NCBI GenBank assembly: GCA_902605755.1
Contig: CACLDR010000001.1
Location: 1-64,000, forward strand
Direction of reading: 5' to 3'
Length of the DNA: 64,000 bases
Source: an uncultured Marinoscillum sp.
GTDB lineage: Bacteria; Bacteroidota; Bacteroidia; Cytophagales; Cyclobacteriaceae
The notes beneath the pieces are model-generated. The model saw nothing but the letters and a program-made list of their open reading frames with translations, searched no databases and was not told the origin of the DNA. Below, one piece after another: positions 37,117 to 47,648 of the stretch (within the stretch, counting starts at the first letter, position 1; each line of letters opens with the position of its first letter). The position numbers were made by a program, and so were the translations under genes.

Positions 37117-38329
37117 ATGATACAAATAGGAATTATAAGGGAAGAAAAGTCACCAGTGGACCATCGCGTTCCTATAACACCTGAACAGGCTGCTCAGATT
37201 GATACAGATTTCCCAGGTGCAAAGATAAAAGTTCAGAGTAGTAACACTCGTTGTTATCCTGATGACGATTATCTAAAGCGGGGCATTGAGATTGTCCCTT
37301 CTGTCATAGATTGTGATATTTTAATGGGTGTTAAAGAAGTGCCTATTTCTTCGTTAATTGTTGATAAAACCTATTTATTTTTTTCTCATACGATCAAAAA
37401 ACAAGCATATAATCGAAATTTGTTACGTGCTGTTTTAGAAAAAAATATTCGTCTAATTGATTATGAGGCATTGATAAATGCGCAGGGCCATCGGGTTGTA
37501 GCGTTTGGAAGATGGGCGGGAATCGTAGGGGCTTACAATGCTATATGGACTTTTGGAGAGAGGTATATGTTGTTCTCTATAAAACGTGTTCATGATTGTT
37601 TTGATTTTGAAGATTTAAAGACTGAATTTTCAAAAGTGAAGTTACCTTCTATTAAAATTGTTATAACAGGGGGGGGGGCGAGTATCAAAAGGTGCCATGG
37701 AAGTTTTATTGGCGATGAATATCAAAATGGTGTCTCCTGCCGCTTTCATAGAGTGTGTATTTGATTTTCCAGTATTTTGCCAGCTTAACTCCAGAGATTA
37801 TTGCAAACATAAGTCTGGGGAATCATTTGTCAGATCTTCTTTTTATGCTTCACCTGAAAATTATGAAGGTGATTTTTTAAAATATGCAAAAGTGGCCGAT
37901 ATATTGATTGCAGGGGCCTATTGGGATCCTAAGGCCCCGGTTTTATTTGAGAGGGCAGACATTTTAAAAAACAACTTTAAAATCAGAATAATTGCAGATA
38001 TTACCTGTGATATTAAAGGTTCTATTCCCTCTACATTACGCTCATCGACAATTGATGAACCAATTTATGATTACAACCCAAGCGAAGATGTGGCAGAATT
38101 ACCCTTAACTGATGAGGGTAATATAACGGTCATGGCCATAGATAATTTACCGTGTGAACTTGCAAGAGATGCTTCTGAAAGTTTTGGCAAGGAACTTATT
38201 TCCAATGTACTACCCTACTTACTAAGTAACGATACATTTGGTATAATTGGGAGGGCTACAGTTGCAGAGAAGGGTCGGCTATCAGATAAATATAGTTATT
38301 TAAAAGATTATGTCGAGGGTAATAAATAA
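37117..38329 (+). pseudogene. Saccharopine dehydrogenase/AlaDH-PNT-like NAD(P) oxidoreductase, frameshifted at a G10 tract
   Basis: Two overlapping frames (37117-37764 and 37697-38329) make one protein of about 403 residues if a single base is removed. The break is in ten consecutive Gs at 37669-37678: with nine Gs the frame would read ITGGGRVSKGAMEV, the expected nucleotide-binding loop. The N-part 'EEKSPVDHRVPITPEQAAQI' and the C-part 'NITVMAIDNLPCELARDASE' match Bacteroidota saccharopine dehydrogenase-like proteins. Apart from the tract, both halves are uninterrupted, so this is a recent event, a phase-variable or slippage site, or a sequencing error. The reaction is uncertain: reduction of a keto/imino acid of the lysine pathway is likely. 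Confidence 0.75.
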
Positions 38330-38352
38330 GCCTTTTATTATTAAGACCAAAA

Positions 38353-39972
38353 CTAGCCGTTCATAGAAACCAGAAATTCATCGTTGTTACGAGTCCCTTT
38401 CATGCGACTCAACAAGAATTCCATTGCCTCGGGACTGGTCATATCATTCATAAATTTACGTAAAATCCAAACACGACTCAGTTCTTCCTTATCCATCAAA
38501 AGATCTTCTCTTCTGGTTCCAGAACCAGGAACGTCAATGGCAGGATAAACCCGCTTATTGGATAGCTTTCTATCCAAAACGAGTTCCATATTGCCCGTTC
38601 CCTTGAATTCTTCAAAAATAACTTCATCCATTTTAGATCCAGTATCAATTAACGCAGTAGCTATAATGGTTAATGAACCTCCATTTTCAACATTCCGAGC
38701 GGCTCCAAAAAATCTTTTTGGTTTGTGTAAAGCATTGGCATCAACCCCACCTGATAGAATCTTTCCAGAAGAAGGAACAACGGTGTTATAGGCTCGGGCC
38801 AACCGTGTTAAGGAGTCAAGCAAAATCACGACATCATGCCCGCACTCTACCATTCTTTTTGCTTTTTCTAATACCATTGAGGCCACTTTAACGTGTCGCT
38901 CAGCTTGTTCATCAAAAGTAGAAGCGATAACTTCTGCCTTTACAGAGCGAGCCATATCGGTCACTTCCTCTGGTCGCTCATCAATAAGCAGTATGATTAG
39001 AAAGCATTCTGGATGATTTTCAGCGATCGCATTTGCTACATTTTTGAGTAACACTGTCTTTCCTGTTTTTGGTTGAGCGACAATCATCCCTCGTTGACCT
39101 TTTCCTATAGGGGCAAATAGATCGAGGATTCTGGTTGAATAATTATCAGATTTTGTGCTTAGATTAAGCTTTTGTTGTGGGAATAGTGGAGTCAAATACT
39201 CAAAAGCAACACGATCGCGAATTTCCTCAGTCGTCTTACCATTGACTGAGGACACTTTTAAAAGTGCGAAATATTTTTCACCGTCCTTAGGAGGTCTAAT
39301 TTCGCCTTCGACTGTATCTCCTGTTTTTAGGCCAAAAAGTTTAATTTGTGAAGGAGAAACATAGATATCATCTGGAGAGGCTAAATAATTATAATCACTA
39401 GATCTTAAAAAGCCATATCCATCTTGAAGGATTTCAAGAACACCTTCGTTTTCGATAATGCCCTCAAAATTTTTAATATTTTTAAGATATTCTTCTTTTT
39501 TAGCGCGGGCTTCATCTCTAGCCGTATCTCGTTCATTTTTATCCCTTTTTTCGGGGATTTTTTCATTTTTTTCTTGATTTAAAGGCTTTTTATCTCTCGT
39601 TTTTACTTTTCCCGCTCGGACATTGGTCGTAGAAATTTGATTTTCTTTTTTGTCACTGCTTTTCAAATTCAGATCGAGTGATGCCAAAAGTTTTGATGTG
39701 CTATCCTTTTTTTCTGGGAGGCTAGAGGGCTCTTTTGGATTATTTGTTTTATTACTATTGAGATTTGTCGGTTGCTTTTTAGAAGTCGGTTTAATTTCTT
39801 TTTTAATGTTGGTCTGGCGTATCTCGCTATCAGGAAGGGTAGCTTGGATATCTAAAATTTTGTAAATAAGATCTTGTTTCGACTCTTTTTTGGCATTTTT
39901 CAGGCCAAGTCCTTCGGCGATTTCTACTAACTCAGAAAGTAACCGAACGGTTAATTCATCTAATGTGTGCAT
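38353..39972 (-). CDS. rho: Transcription termination factor Rho
   Basis: Hexameric RNA helicase that ends transcription. Of 539 residues, the first ~40 are the Rho N-domain ('[21 protein letters not shown]'). Residues about 60-165 are a Lys/Asn/Glu-rich low-complexity insert, followed by the RNA-binding cold-shock fold ('[21 protein letters not shown]') and the ATPase. Walker A is '[17 protein letters not shown]', Walker B '[17 protein letters not shown]'. The insert is usual for Bacteroidota Rho and may aid RNA binding. It is convergent with the saccharopine dehydrogenase-like gene. Confidence 0.96.
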   Translation of the reverse strand: MHTLDELTVRLLSELVEIAEGLGLKNAKKESKQDLIYKILDIQATLPDSEIRQTNIKKEIKPTSKKQPTNLNSNKTNNPKEPSSLPEKKDSTSKLLASLDLNLKSSDKKENQISTTNVRAGKVKTRDKKPLNQEKNEKIPEKRDKNERDTARDEARAKKEEYLKNIKNFEGIIENEGVLEILQDGYGFLRSSDYNYLASPDDIYVSPSQIKLFGLKTGDTVEGEIRPPKDGEKYFALLKVSSVNGKTTEEIRDRVAFEYLTPLFPQQKLNLSTKSDNYSTRILDLFAPIGKGQRGMIVAQPKTGKTVLLKNVANAIAENHPECFLIILLIDERPEEVTDMARSVKAEVIASTFDEQAERHVKVASMVLEKAKRMVECGHDVVILLDSLTRLARAYNTVVPSSGKILSGGVDANALHKPKRFFGAARNVENGGSLTIIATALIDTGSKMDEVIFEEFKGTGNMELVLDRKLSNKRVYPAIDVPGSGTRREDLLMDKEELSRVWILRKFMNDMTSPEAMEFLLSRMKGTRNNDEFLVSMNG

Positions 39973-40195
39973 AAAAAGTAATCAGTGGATATAAATAACT
40001 CGATGTATTAAGGTTTGATCTGTCCTAGAATAGTTTGCGGTCAGATTTTTTTGGTTAGAGTTGCAATTATATAAGAAGCTGGGAATATATACAAATATTA
40101 AGGTTTTTTTATGGATGTACAAGATTGAGTTTGTTTATTTTCGTTTAATTGGCAAATAAGGTTTTCTTTGTAGTTTATTTGAGCAAATCAAGGAA

Positions 40196-41473
40196 ATGCT
40201 AGTAGTACGCGAGATCAAAGAAAATTTTCAAGAATTTGTTGTAGGCCTTAAAAAAAGAGGATTTTTGGGGGTTGAGCAGCGTTTAAAGGAGATTATTGAA
40301 TTAGATAATCAACGTAAGGAGGTGCTAAAATCACTGGATGAGACATTAAAATGTTCCAATCAACTGTCCAAGAAAATAGGTACTTTGATAAAGGCTGGGA
40401 ATAGAGAAGAGGCTAAAAAAATAAAATCAGAAACATCCGAAATTAAAGGTTTTGGCAAGAATTTATCTAATAAATTGCAAGGTATCGAGAAAGTATTGAG
40501 AGATAAATTATATGAATTACCGAATATTCCAAACGTAAAGGTAGTTGCTGGTCAAAGCGAGGAAGATAATGAATTACTTTTTCAAAAAGGGGAATTGCCC
40601 CAATTAGAGGAATATAATCAACCGCATTGGGAGTTGATTAAGGATTATGATTTGGTTGATTTTAAGTTAGGAAATAAAATTACAGGAGCAGGTTTTCCTT
40701 TTTATAAGGCACAAGGTGCTCGATTGGTCAGGGGACTGATTAATTATTTCTTAGACAAAGGGATTGCCGCAGATTATCAAGAGGTTCAACCACCCATCTT
40801 GGTCAACGAGAGCTCAGGTTTAGCCACGGGTCAATTGCCTGATAAAGAGGGGCAAATGTACCATTTATCAGATTCTAATCTATACTTGATTCCGACGGCA
40901 GAAGTACCACTTACAAATATTTATAGAGATACGCTGTTAGCTGAAAATGATTTTCCTATTAAAATTATAGGTTATACACCTTGTTTGAGGAGAGAGGCTG
41001 GATCTTGGGGTGCTGATGTTCGGGGTCTCAATAGGCTTCATCAGTTTGATAAAGTAGAAGTAGTTCAGGTCTCAACATCAGAAAGCTCTTATGACGTTCT
41101 AGAAGAAATGAAACAATATGTAGAAGATATCATAGATTCATTAGAGTTACCTTATCGCATGTTAAGGCTTTGTGGTAAGGATTTAGGGTTCACGGCCGCG
41201 ATTACTTATGATTTTGAAGTTTACTCTGGAGGCCAGAAAAAATGGTTAGAAGTAAGTTCGGTTTCAAATTTTGAGAATTATCAGTCAAATCGTCTGAAGC
41301 TGAGATACAAAACTCAAAAGGGAGATAAGAAACTTGCACATACATTAAATGGAAGTGCATTGGCTGTACCGCGTATTTTAGCAGCCATACTTGAAAATAA
41401 TCAAGATAGTAAAGGTATTAAAATGCCTTCGGTATTACATCCTTATTTAGGGTTTGATTTTATTGAAAAATAA
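40196..41473 (+). CDS. serS: Seryl-tRNA synthetase
   Basis: Class II synthetase of 425 residues. The N-terminal coiled-coil arm (about 25-105) binds the long variable arm of tRNA(Ser). Motif 2 is in 'YTPCLRREAGSWGADVRGLNRLHQFDKVEVV', and motif 3 in 'TLNGSALAVPRILAAILENNQ'. It is preceded by a 220-base divergent region shared with rho and followed by an acetyltransferase gene. Confidence 0.96.
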   Translation: MLVVREIKENFQEFVVGLKKRGFLGVEQRLKEIIELDNQRKEVLKSLDETLKCSNQLSKKIGTLIKAGNREEAKKIKSETSEIKGFGKNLSNKLQGIEKVLRDKLYELPNIPNVKVVAGQSEEDNELLFQKGELPQLEEYNQPHWELIKDYDLVDFKLGNKITGAGFPFYKAQGARLVRGLINYFLDKGIAADYQEVQPPILVNESSGLATGQLPDKEGQMYHLSDSNLYLIPTAEVPLTNIYRDTLLAENDFPIKIIGYTPCLRREAGSWGADVRGLNRLHQFDKVEVVQVSTSESSYDVLEEMKQYVEDIIDSLELPYRMLRLCGKDLGFTAAITYDFEVYSGGQKKWLEVSSVSNFENYQSNRLKLRYKTQKGDKKLAHTLNGSALAVPRILAAILENNQDSKGIKMPSVLHPYLGFDFIEK

Positions 41474-41606
41474 ATTAGATTATGTTTTAACACTCTTTAT
41501 TTGAGGGGGTTTTAATTTAAGTGAAGATTAGCGAATCAGGGGTTGAATTTGATTTTTGAAGACCTATTTGATTTTAATTTGAAGAGATTTTTTTAATTTT
41601 AACCCT

Positions 41607-42056
41607 ATGATTTCGATCAGGAAAGGGCTGAAAAAAGATTTAGTTCAAGTTTTAGACCTCATCAAAGAACTGGCTATTTACGAAAAAGCACAGCATAAAG
41701 TTGAAAATAGTGTCGCTCAAATGGAAGTGGACGGCTTTGGTGAATCAGCTATTTTTGATTTTTATGTTGCAGTCAATGAAGATTTTATTGTCGGAACAGC
41801 TATTTATTATACGCGGTATTCCACCTGGAAAGGAAGGCAGCTGTATTTGGAGGACCTTGTGGTAAAAGAGTCTTTGAGAAGACAAGGGATTGGCAAAATG
41901 CTATTTGATGAAGTCCTAAAAACAGCAAAAGCTACACAATGTACAGGAATGATGTGGCAGGTTCTCGATTGGAACGAGGGTGCAATTAATTTTTATAAGA
42001 AATACTACCCCACTAACTTTGGAAATGAATGGATTAATTGTAATATAGATTTTTAA
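41607..42056 (+). CDS. GNAT family N-acetyltransferase
   Basis: A 149-residue acetyltransferase of the diamine/thialysine acetyltransferase-like type. The acetyl-CoA loop is 'VVKESLRRQGIGKMLFDEVLK' and the C-terminal 'MMWQVLDWNEGAINFYKKYY' is conserved. The acceptor is unknown. Its stop codon overlaps the stop of the convergent DUF4286 pseudogene. Confidence 0.88.
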   Translation: MISIRKGLKKDLVQVLDLIKELAIYEKAQHKVENSVAQMEVDGFGESAIFDFYVAVNEDFIVGTAIYYTRYSTWKGRQLYLEDLVVKESLRRQGIGKMLFDEVLKTAKATQCTGMMWQVLDWNEGAINFYKKYYPTNFGNEWINCNIDF

Positions 42057-42357
42057 ACCTCCTCCAAAAGTGTCACGAATAACAATACCTTTTGACCAAA
42101 CTTAGCTATCAGCTTGTTTTTTAGTAATGCCCTTTATTGGCCGAATATCGTCGAACATCAGTGATATTCATAGTGGTAAATTGAACTGCATAAGTAGTTC
42201 CCGATGTATCAGGATTTTCATTAATTAGTTTCAATATGCGATGATCACTTAAAGTATTGGGTTTTAAGAATTTCTACTATATGTACTTTTTTCACCCACT
42301 CAAGCCATTCAGCTTCGATTAGAGTTTCTAATTTAATGTTATATTATAAATGAGCAT
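42053..42357 (-). pseudogene. Decayed DUF4286 family gene
   Basis: Read on the minus strand, ordered pieces match this ~100-residue Bacteroidota family. They are 'MLIYNITL' at 42357, 'LETLIEAEWLEWVKKVHI' with 'VEILKTQYFK', then 'HRILKLINENPDTSGTTYAV' with 'QFTTMNITDVRRYS', and finally 'LIAKFGQKVLLFVTLLEEV' ending at 42053. Three frame changes and internal stops separate them. The start and stop codons survive, so the whole length of the gene is visible. Confidence 0.82.
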
Positions 42358-43143
42358 ATAATTTTAATGACTTAGTGAGATACCAAAGTTATTTAAAGTT
42401 TCAATGTCGGTATCATAAATAAAGTAGAATGTGGATTTAATTTTAAAGTATCTGCCTTTGTTATTTATCATAGACAGGTACCATGGCATATTGGGGTTAT
42501 AAAAATGATGACAAGTATATTTTCTTCAATTAAACTATTTATCAATATCACTCTTTAATTGGATCGGAATTTTTCAATTCATGCAAATAAGGATGAAAAT
42601 CATAATCAATTGGAAATTGTGAGCATATCCTACTTTTAAAACTATTTAATATCAAGTAGAGGGGGATTAAAAGTATTACGCGAAAAGTAAGGCATTCTGG
42701 AAATAAATCCGAAATGACACCAATAGAGTAAAACTTATGTGTCAAAGTTGGAATAATAAATGTTAGTCTTAATTTCTTGATTTGCTTAGGTAATTATAAA
42801 AAGGGAAGGATTATTTATCCTCATAAAGAAGTGGTAAAAGGATATTTATAATGATCTTTAGACAAAAGTCATCAAGGTTCAAAAGGGCAATAATTCTTGG
42901 AATAGTGCGCAAAAATTTTCTGAGGATGAATTCATCAGATTATATGAGTTATCAATTTGAAATGAGGAATGAGGATAATTTGAAAGGTAGGACGCAACAA
43001 GAAGTTGCTCCTCAATCTGTTCAAAGAGTCAGGTTTTTTGTTTGGTCAACCAAAAAAAGCTGTCGAAAATATTTTAAATTATTTATTTAAATACAATTAC
43101 GATTTTAATTTAATGTCATTTCTCCTGACCAAAAATAGAACCT
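42358..43143. other. Gap with decayed-looking sequence
   Basis: About 790 bases without a supportable gene. A short minus-strand piece 'NNKGRYFKIKSTFYFIYDTD' lies just upstream of the DUF4286 remnant. On the plus strand 'NSWNSAQKFSEDEFIRLYEL' (near 42892-42951) and 'LFGQPKKAVENILNYLFKYN' (near 43035-43096) are coding-like but in different frames. I do not recognise a family. Probably one or two older pseudogenes. Confidence 0.35.
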
Positions 43144-43401
43144 TTAATTCGAAGATTCGACATGGACATAAGATCTCTTTTGTCTTCCTTTTTTAAACTC
43201 TACTATTCCGTCAGTAAGTGCAAACAATGTATGATCTTTGCCCATTCCGACGTTGTTTCCAGGATGATGCTTGGTTCCGCGTTGACGGATGATAATATTT
43301 CCGGCAATAGCTTGTTGTCCACCAAATATTTTTACACCTAATCGTTTGCTTTCAGATTCTCTGCCGTTGTTCGAACTGCCTGCTCCTTTTTTATGTGCCA
43401 T
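43144..43401 (-). CDS. rpmA: 50S ribosomal protein L27
   Basis: The 85-residue protein begins '[20 protein letters not shown]' and contains '[20 protein letters not shown]', the standard L27 blocks; its N-terminal tail reaches the peptidyl transferase centre. It follows rplU after 9 bases, in the conserved rplU-rpmA order. Confidence 0.97.
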   Translation of the reverse strand: MAHKKGAGSSNNGRESESKRLGVKIFGGQQAIAGNIIIRQRGTKHHPGNNVGMGKDHTLFALTDGIVEFKKGRQKRSYVHVESSN

Positions 43402-43410
43402 TTTTGATAA

Positions 43411-43719
43411 TTATTTTATATCTTCTATCAGTATTTTTGTAAATTGTTGCCGATGCCCATTTTTTGTACGATAGCCCTTGCGTCTCTTCTTTTTGAAAAC
43501 GATAACTTTTTCTCCTTTGACATGCTCTAGTACTTCTCCGGATACTTTAGCATTTTTTATAGATGGTGTACCTACTTTCACTTTTCCATTATTTTCGATG
43601 AGAAGTACTTGAGAAAACTTTAAAGAAGTTCCAACTTCAGCATCAATCAAAGGGGCATATATAAATTTATTTTTTTCTACTTTAAATTGCTTTCCAGCAA
43701 TTTCGACTATCGCGTACAT
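43411..43719 (-). CDS. rplU: 50S ribosomal protein L21
   Basis: The 102-residue protein begins 'MYAIVEIAGKQFKVEKNKFI' and ends with 'KRRKGYRTKNGHRQQFTKILIEDI', both typical of L21, an early 23S rRNA-binding assembly protein. It is the first gene of rplU-rpmA and has a consensus promoter 24-54 bases upstream. Confidence 0.97.
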   Translation of the reverse strand: MYAIVEIAGKQFKVEKNKFIYAPLIDAEVGTSLKFSQVLLIENNGKVKVGTPSIKNAKVSGEVLEHVKGEKVIVFKKKRRKGYRTKNGHRQQFTKILIEDIK

Positions 43720-43742
43720 TTTTATCAGTTTAAAAAAGAGTG

Positions 43743-43773
43743 CAAATATAGGATTTTAGATTTAAAACCCAAA
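43743..43773 (-). promoter_or_regulatory. Consensus Bacteroidota promoter for rplU-rpmA
   Basis: On the minus strand: TTTG (43773-43770), a spacer of exactly 19 bases, then TATATTTG (43750-43743). This is a full match to TTTG-N19-TAnnTTTG, with transcription expected to begin about 43736. Confidence 0.85.
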
Positions 43774-43803
43774 AGGTTTGCCCTTACAATAATTCATATT
43801 AGT

Positions 43804-43930
43804 TGTGGATAATTTTTTTTTATTTTTTTTTATTTTTTTTAACATCATTGAGGGCTGAAATAGATGCAAGTTTTTTTATTTTAATTACCGTTAAACTGTT
43901 TTAAATCAATGGGATATGTACTTATCCACA
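43804..43930. promoter_or_regulatory. Two perfect DnaA boxes with phased T-tracts between them
   Basis: TGTGGATAA at 43804-43812 and TTATCCACA at 43922-43930 are perfect DnaA boxes in opposite orientation. Directly beside the first, 43811-43840 is three 10-base units of the form (A/T)ATTTTTTTT. T-tracts repeated once per helical turn give curved, easily melted DNA. The region is divergent between rplU and nrdB. It could be a DnaA-controlled region for nrdBA, as DnaA boxes are in E. coli, or part of a replication origin. Two boxes are few for an origin. Confidence 0.5.
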
Positions 43931-44032
43931 GTATTTATTACCTTTTACACTCTGTTGAAATGGATTTGTTTTTTAGGTATGATTTGGACAGATTTGTATA
44001 CGGAGTTAGATAAAGTAAATCACCACAATACT

Positions 44033-44063
44033 TTTGTTTACACAACTGACTTTGTATACACAA
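44033..44063 (+). promoter_or_regulatory. Tandem 13-mers upstream of nrdBA, candidate operator
   Basis: TTTGTTTACACAA (44033-44045) and TTTGTATACACAA (44051-44063) differ at one base and start 18 bases apart; a third partial copy TTTGTATAC lies at 43993-44001. Paired short repeats before ribonucleotide reductase genes are often NrdR sites. The match to the published NrdR consensus is only partial, and no nrdR gene is in the window. Confidence 0.4.
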
Positions 44064-44196
44064 ATTTTAAATAGTCCGTAATTTTAACACCATCACTCTG
44101 TAACTTAATATTTGAGTGTAGAGGATAATATTGCCGTCGTAATAAATTTAACACAATCAATGAGTAATACTAATCAATGAGAAACACTAGAAGAAA

Positions 44197-45192
44197 ATGA
44201 GTAACCTAGAAGAAGTAGAATTAAAAAATGAACCAATTTTAAAAGAGAACAGCAATAGATTTGTTCTTTTCCCGATTGAGAATGACGATATTTGGAGTTA
44301 TTATAAAAAAGCAGAAGCAAGTTTTTGGACAGCCGAAGAGATAGACCTGGGGCAAGACTTAAAAGATTGGGCTACTCTGACGAGAGATGAACGACATTTT
44401 ATCAAGCATGTTTTGGCTTTTTTTGCAGCAAGCGACGGCATTGTTAATGAAAACTTAGCGGAAAATTTTGTTTCAGAGGTACAATATACTGAAGCAAAAT
44501 TCTTTTATGGGTTTCAGATTGCCATTGAGAATATTCATTCTGAAACTTATTCACTACTGATAGACACGTACGTAAAAGATGTTAAAGAAAAGGATGGACT
44601 CTTCAACGCATTAGAAACTATGGACTGTGTAAAGAAAAAGGGAGATTGGGCACTGAGATGGATTGATAAGGGTAATTTTGCGGAAAGATTAGTTGCTTTT
44701 GCAGCCGTCGAAGGTATCTTTTTTTCAGGAAGCTTTTGCTCTATATTTTGGTTGAAAAAAAGGGGTTTGATGCCGGGTTTAACTTTTTCAAATGAATTAA
44801 TCTCTAGAGATGAGGGGTTACATTGTGATTTTGCTTGTTTGCTATACAACAACCATCTAAATAATAAACTTAGTGAAGAAGCCATTCAAACCATCATTTC
44901 GGATGCTGTAACAATTGAAAAAGAATTTGTAACAGATGCGTTGCCAGTTAGATTAATCGGAATGAATGCTGAATTGATGTGTCAATATATAGAATTTGTT
45001 GCAGACCGGCTTTTAATGGAATTGAATTGTTCCAAAATATACCATTCAACGAATCCATTTGATTTCATGGAGATGATTTCTCTTCAAGGGAAGACGAATT
45101 TTTTTGAAAAAAGAGTCGGAGAATATCAAAAAGCAGGGGTTTTGAATTCTGAAAATGACAATGATAAATTCAGTCTTGACCATGACTTTTAA
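44197..45192 (+). CDS. nrdB: Class I ribonucleoside-diphosphate reductase, beta subunit (R2)
   Basis: R2 houses the di-iron site and tyrosyl radical needed to make deoxyribonucleotides. The radical tyrosine and iron ligands are in '[20 protein letters not shown]'; further ligands are in '[13 protein letters not shown]', '[14 protein letters not shown]' and '[16 protein letters not shown]'. The 331-residue length and the acidic tail 'DKFSLDHDF', which docks into R1, are normal for class Ia. It precedes nrdA by 27 bases. Confidence 0.96.
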   Translation: MSNLEEVELKNEPILKENSNRFVLFPIENDDIWSYYKKAEASFWTAEEIDLGQDLKDWATLTRDERHFIKHVLAFFAASDGIVNENLAENFVSEVQYTEAKFFYGFQIAIENIHSETYSLLIDTYVKDVKEKDGLFNALETMDCVKKKGDWALRWIDKGNFAERLVAFAAVEGIFFSGSFCSIFWLKKRGLMPGLTFSNELISRDEGLHCDFACLLYNNHLNNKLSEEAIQTIISDAVTIEKEFVTDALPVRLIGMNAELMCQYIEFVADRLLMELNCSKIYHSTNPFDFMEMISLQGKTNFFEKRVGEYQKAGVLNSENDNDKFSLDHDF

Positions 45193-45219
45193 TAGAAATA
45201 TGATATTAGGAAATTAATC

Positions 45220-47595
45220 ATGCTAGTACTAAAGAGAGACGGCCGGAGAGAATCAGTTAAGTTTGATAAGATTACTGCGAGAATTGAGAAGCTATGCACA
45301 GGACTCAACAGAGATTTTGTAGAGCCAGTTAAGATTGCCCAAAAAGTTATAGATGGCCTTTATGATGGAGTAAGTACTGTTCAATTAGACGACTTAGCAG
45401 CTGAAATTGCAGCATCTATGACTACGCGGCACCCAGACTTTGCCAAACTAGCTGCGAGAATTGCAATATCTAATTTACACAAAGTAACTTCAGGATCTTT
45501 CTCTAATACGATGAAACATATGTATACATATGTGGATGAGAAAACAGGAGAAAATGCACCTTTACTCTCTTCAATGACTTACGGGGTAATAAAAAGAAAT
45601 GCAAAAAAATTAGACGAGGTAATAGATTATGAACGTGATTTTAACTATGACTTTTTTGGATATAAAACCCTAGAAAGGGCTTATTTAATGCGGTTGAACG
45701 GTAAAATTGTAGAACGTCCTCAACACATGCTGATGCGGGTATCTTTAGGTATTCATGGAGAAGATATACAAGCAGCCATAGAAACTTACGATTTAATGTC
45801 AGAGAAGTGGTTTACACACGCTACGCCTACTTTATTCAACGCTGGAACTCCAAAGCCACAGCTTTCCTCATGTTTTTTGTTAACGATGCAGGATGATAGC
45901 ATAGATGGAATATATGATACGTTGAAGCAATGTGCAAAAATATCACAATCTGCCGGAGGTATCGGCTTGAGTATTCATAATGTGAGAGCAACTGGGGCAT
46001 ACATCAAAGGAACTAACGGAACTTCGAATGGTATTATTCCTATGCTCAGGAATTTTGATATGACCGCAAGGTATGTCGATCAAGGAGGAGGTAAAAGAAA
46101 AGGAAGTTTTGCTATTTATTTGGAACCATGGCATGCAGATATTTTTGAATTTCTTCAATTGAAGAAAAATCATGGGAAAGAGGAGTTGAGGGCAAGAGAT
46201 CTGTTTTATGCGATTTGGATTTCAGACCTATTTATGCGTAGAGTTGAAGAGAATGGAGATTGGTCACTTTTCAGTCCCAATGAGGCGAAAGGTTTAGAAG
46301 TTAATTACGGCGAGGGATTTGAGAAATTGTATAAGAAATATGAGCAAGAGGGAAAAGCACGAAGGGTAGTAAAGGCTCAGGATCTTTGGTTTGAGATCTT
46401 AGAGTCTCAAATTGAAACCGGTACCCCTTATGTTTTGTATAAGGATCACGCAAACAGGAAGTCTAATCAAAAGAATTTAGGTATTATCAAGTCCAGTAAT
46501 CTCTGTACTGAGATTATCGAATATACATCAAAAGATGAAGTTGCCGTTTGTAATCTGGCCTCTATTTCTCTTTCTAAGTTTGTAAAAGAAGATAAAACTT
46601 TTGATCATGAGAAACTTTATCAAATCACCAAAGTAGCGACCAAAAATCTCAATAAAGTAATAGACGTTAATTATTATCCAGTAAAGGAAGCAAAGACTTC
46701 AAATATGAGGCACCGGCCGATAGGTTTGGGAGTGCAAGGTTTGGCAGATGCATTCGTGATGATGCGACTTCCTTTTGAATCTGAACAAGCACAGCGCATC
46801 AATAGAGAGATTTTCGAAACCATCTATTTTGCCTCCATGGAAGCCTCCATGGAGCTTGCGCAGGTCGAAGGATCATATCAAACATACAAAGGGTCACCGG
46901 TTTCCAAAGGAATATTCCAATTTGATATGTGGGGAGTTACGCCCAACTCGGGTCGATGGGATTGGTATGATCTGAAGCAAAGAGTAAAAAAGTATGGAGT
47001 CAGAAACTCCTTGTTAGTAGCGCCTATGCCTACGGCCTCTACTTCACAAATACTTGGGAATAATGAATGTTTTGAACCCTTTACTTCTAATATGTATGTC
47101 CGTAGGGTGTTGTCTGGTGAGTTTATTGTAGCCAATAAGTATCTTATGCATGACTTGATTGGTTTAGGACTCTGGGATGATAATATGATGAACAAAATTA
47201 AAGCTGAAAATGGCTCCATACAAAATATAGCAGAGATTCCAGATGATATCAAGAAGCTATATAAGACTGTTTGGGAGATTTCTCAGAAAACTATCATTGA
47301 CATGTCTGCTGACCGAGGGGCTTACATTTGTCAAAGTCAAAGTTTGAATATCCATTTGATGAACGCTAACTTCGGAAAAATGACATCTATGCATTTTTAC
47401 GCTTGGAAAAAAGGGTTAAAAACAGGAATGTACTATTTGCGAACGAAAGCGGCTACTGATGCCATTAAATTTACTGTAACTAAAGAAGAAAATACTCAAC
47501 CCAAAGTAATGTCAATCAAAAAGACTGACCAAAATCAGCAAGCCATACAATGCTCGTTAGATGATCCAGAGGGATGCGAAATGTGCGGAAGTTAA
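45220..47595 (+). CDS. nrdA: Class I ribonucleoside-diphosphate reductase, alpha subunit (R1)
   Basis: Catalytic subunit, 791 residues. An N-terminal ATP-cone ('[20 protein letters not shown]', to about 90) gives overall allosteric control. Active-site cysteines are in 'PQLSSCFLL' and '[24 protein letters not shown]' (read here as LCTEI), with '[20 protein letters not shown]' typical of R1. The C-terminus 'GCEMCGS' carries the CxxC pair that re-reduces the active site. It forms an operon with nrdB; no thioredoxin or NrdR gene is adjacent. Confidence 0.96.
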   Translation: MLVLKRDGRRESVKFDKITARIEKLCTGLNRDFVEPVKIAQKVIDGLYDGVSTVQLDDLAAEIAASMTTRHPDFAKLAARIAISNLHKVTSGSFSNTMKHMYTYVDEKTGENAPLLSSMTYGVIKRNAKKLDEVIDYERDFNYDFFGYKTLERAYLMRLNGKIVERPQHMLMRVSLGIHGEDIQAAIETYDLMSEKWFTHATPTLFNAGTPKPQLSSCFLLTMQDDSIDGIYDTLKQCAKISQSAGGIGLSIHNVRATGAYIKGTNGTSNGIIPMLRNFDMTARYVDQGGGKRKGSFAIYLEPWHADIFEFLQLKKNHGKEELRARDLFYAIWISDLFMRRVEENGDWSLFSPNEAKGLEVNYGEGFEKLYKKYEQEGKARRVVKAQDLWFEILESQIETGTPYVLYKDHANRKSNQKNLGIIKSSNLCTEIIEYTSKDEVAVCNLASISLSKFVKEDKTFDHEKLYQITKVATKNLNKVIDVNYYPVKEAKTSNMRHRPIGLGVQGLADAFVMMRLPFESEQAQRINREIFETIYFASMEASMELAQVEGSYQTYKGSPVSKGIFQFDMWGVTPNSGRWDWYDLKQRVKKYGVRNSLLVAPMPTASTSQILGNNECFEPFTSNMYVRRVLSGEFIVANKYLMHDLIGLGLWDDNMMNKIKAENGSIQNIAEIPDDIKKLYKTVWEISQKTIIDMSADRGAYICQSQSLNIHLMNANFGKMTSMHFYAWKKGLKTGMYYLRTKAATDAIKFTVTKEENTQPKVMSIKKTDQNQQAIQCSLDDPEGCEMCGS

Positions 47596-47648
47596 TTTCA
47601 ATAAATTACAACAACGCGGAATTGCTCATTTATAGCTTTTCCATTTCT

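Noticed and set aside
42548-42745. A 65-codon minus-strand open frame between the DUF4286 remnant and rpmA.
   Set aside because: No family, no promoter, composition like the surrounding decayed sequence, and no partner frame.
42851-43196. Two overlapping plus-strand open frames of 79 and 63 codons.
   Set aside because: They overlap each other in different frames, run into the end of rpmA antisense and match nothing I recognise; more likely parts of an old pseudogene.
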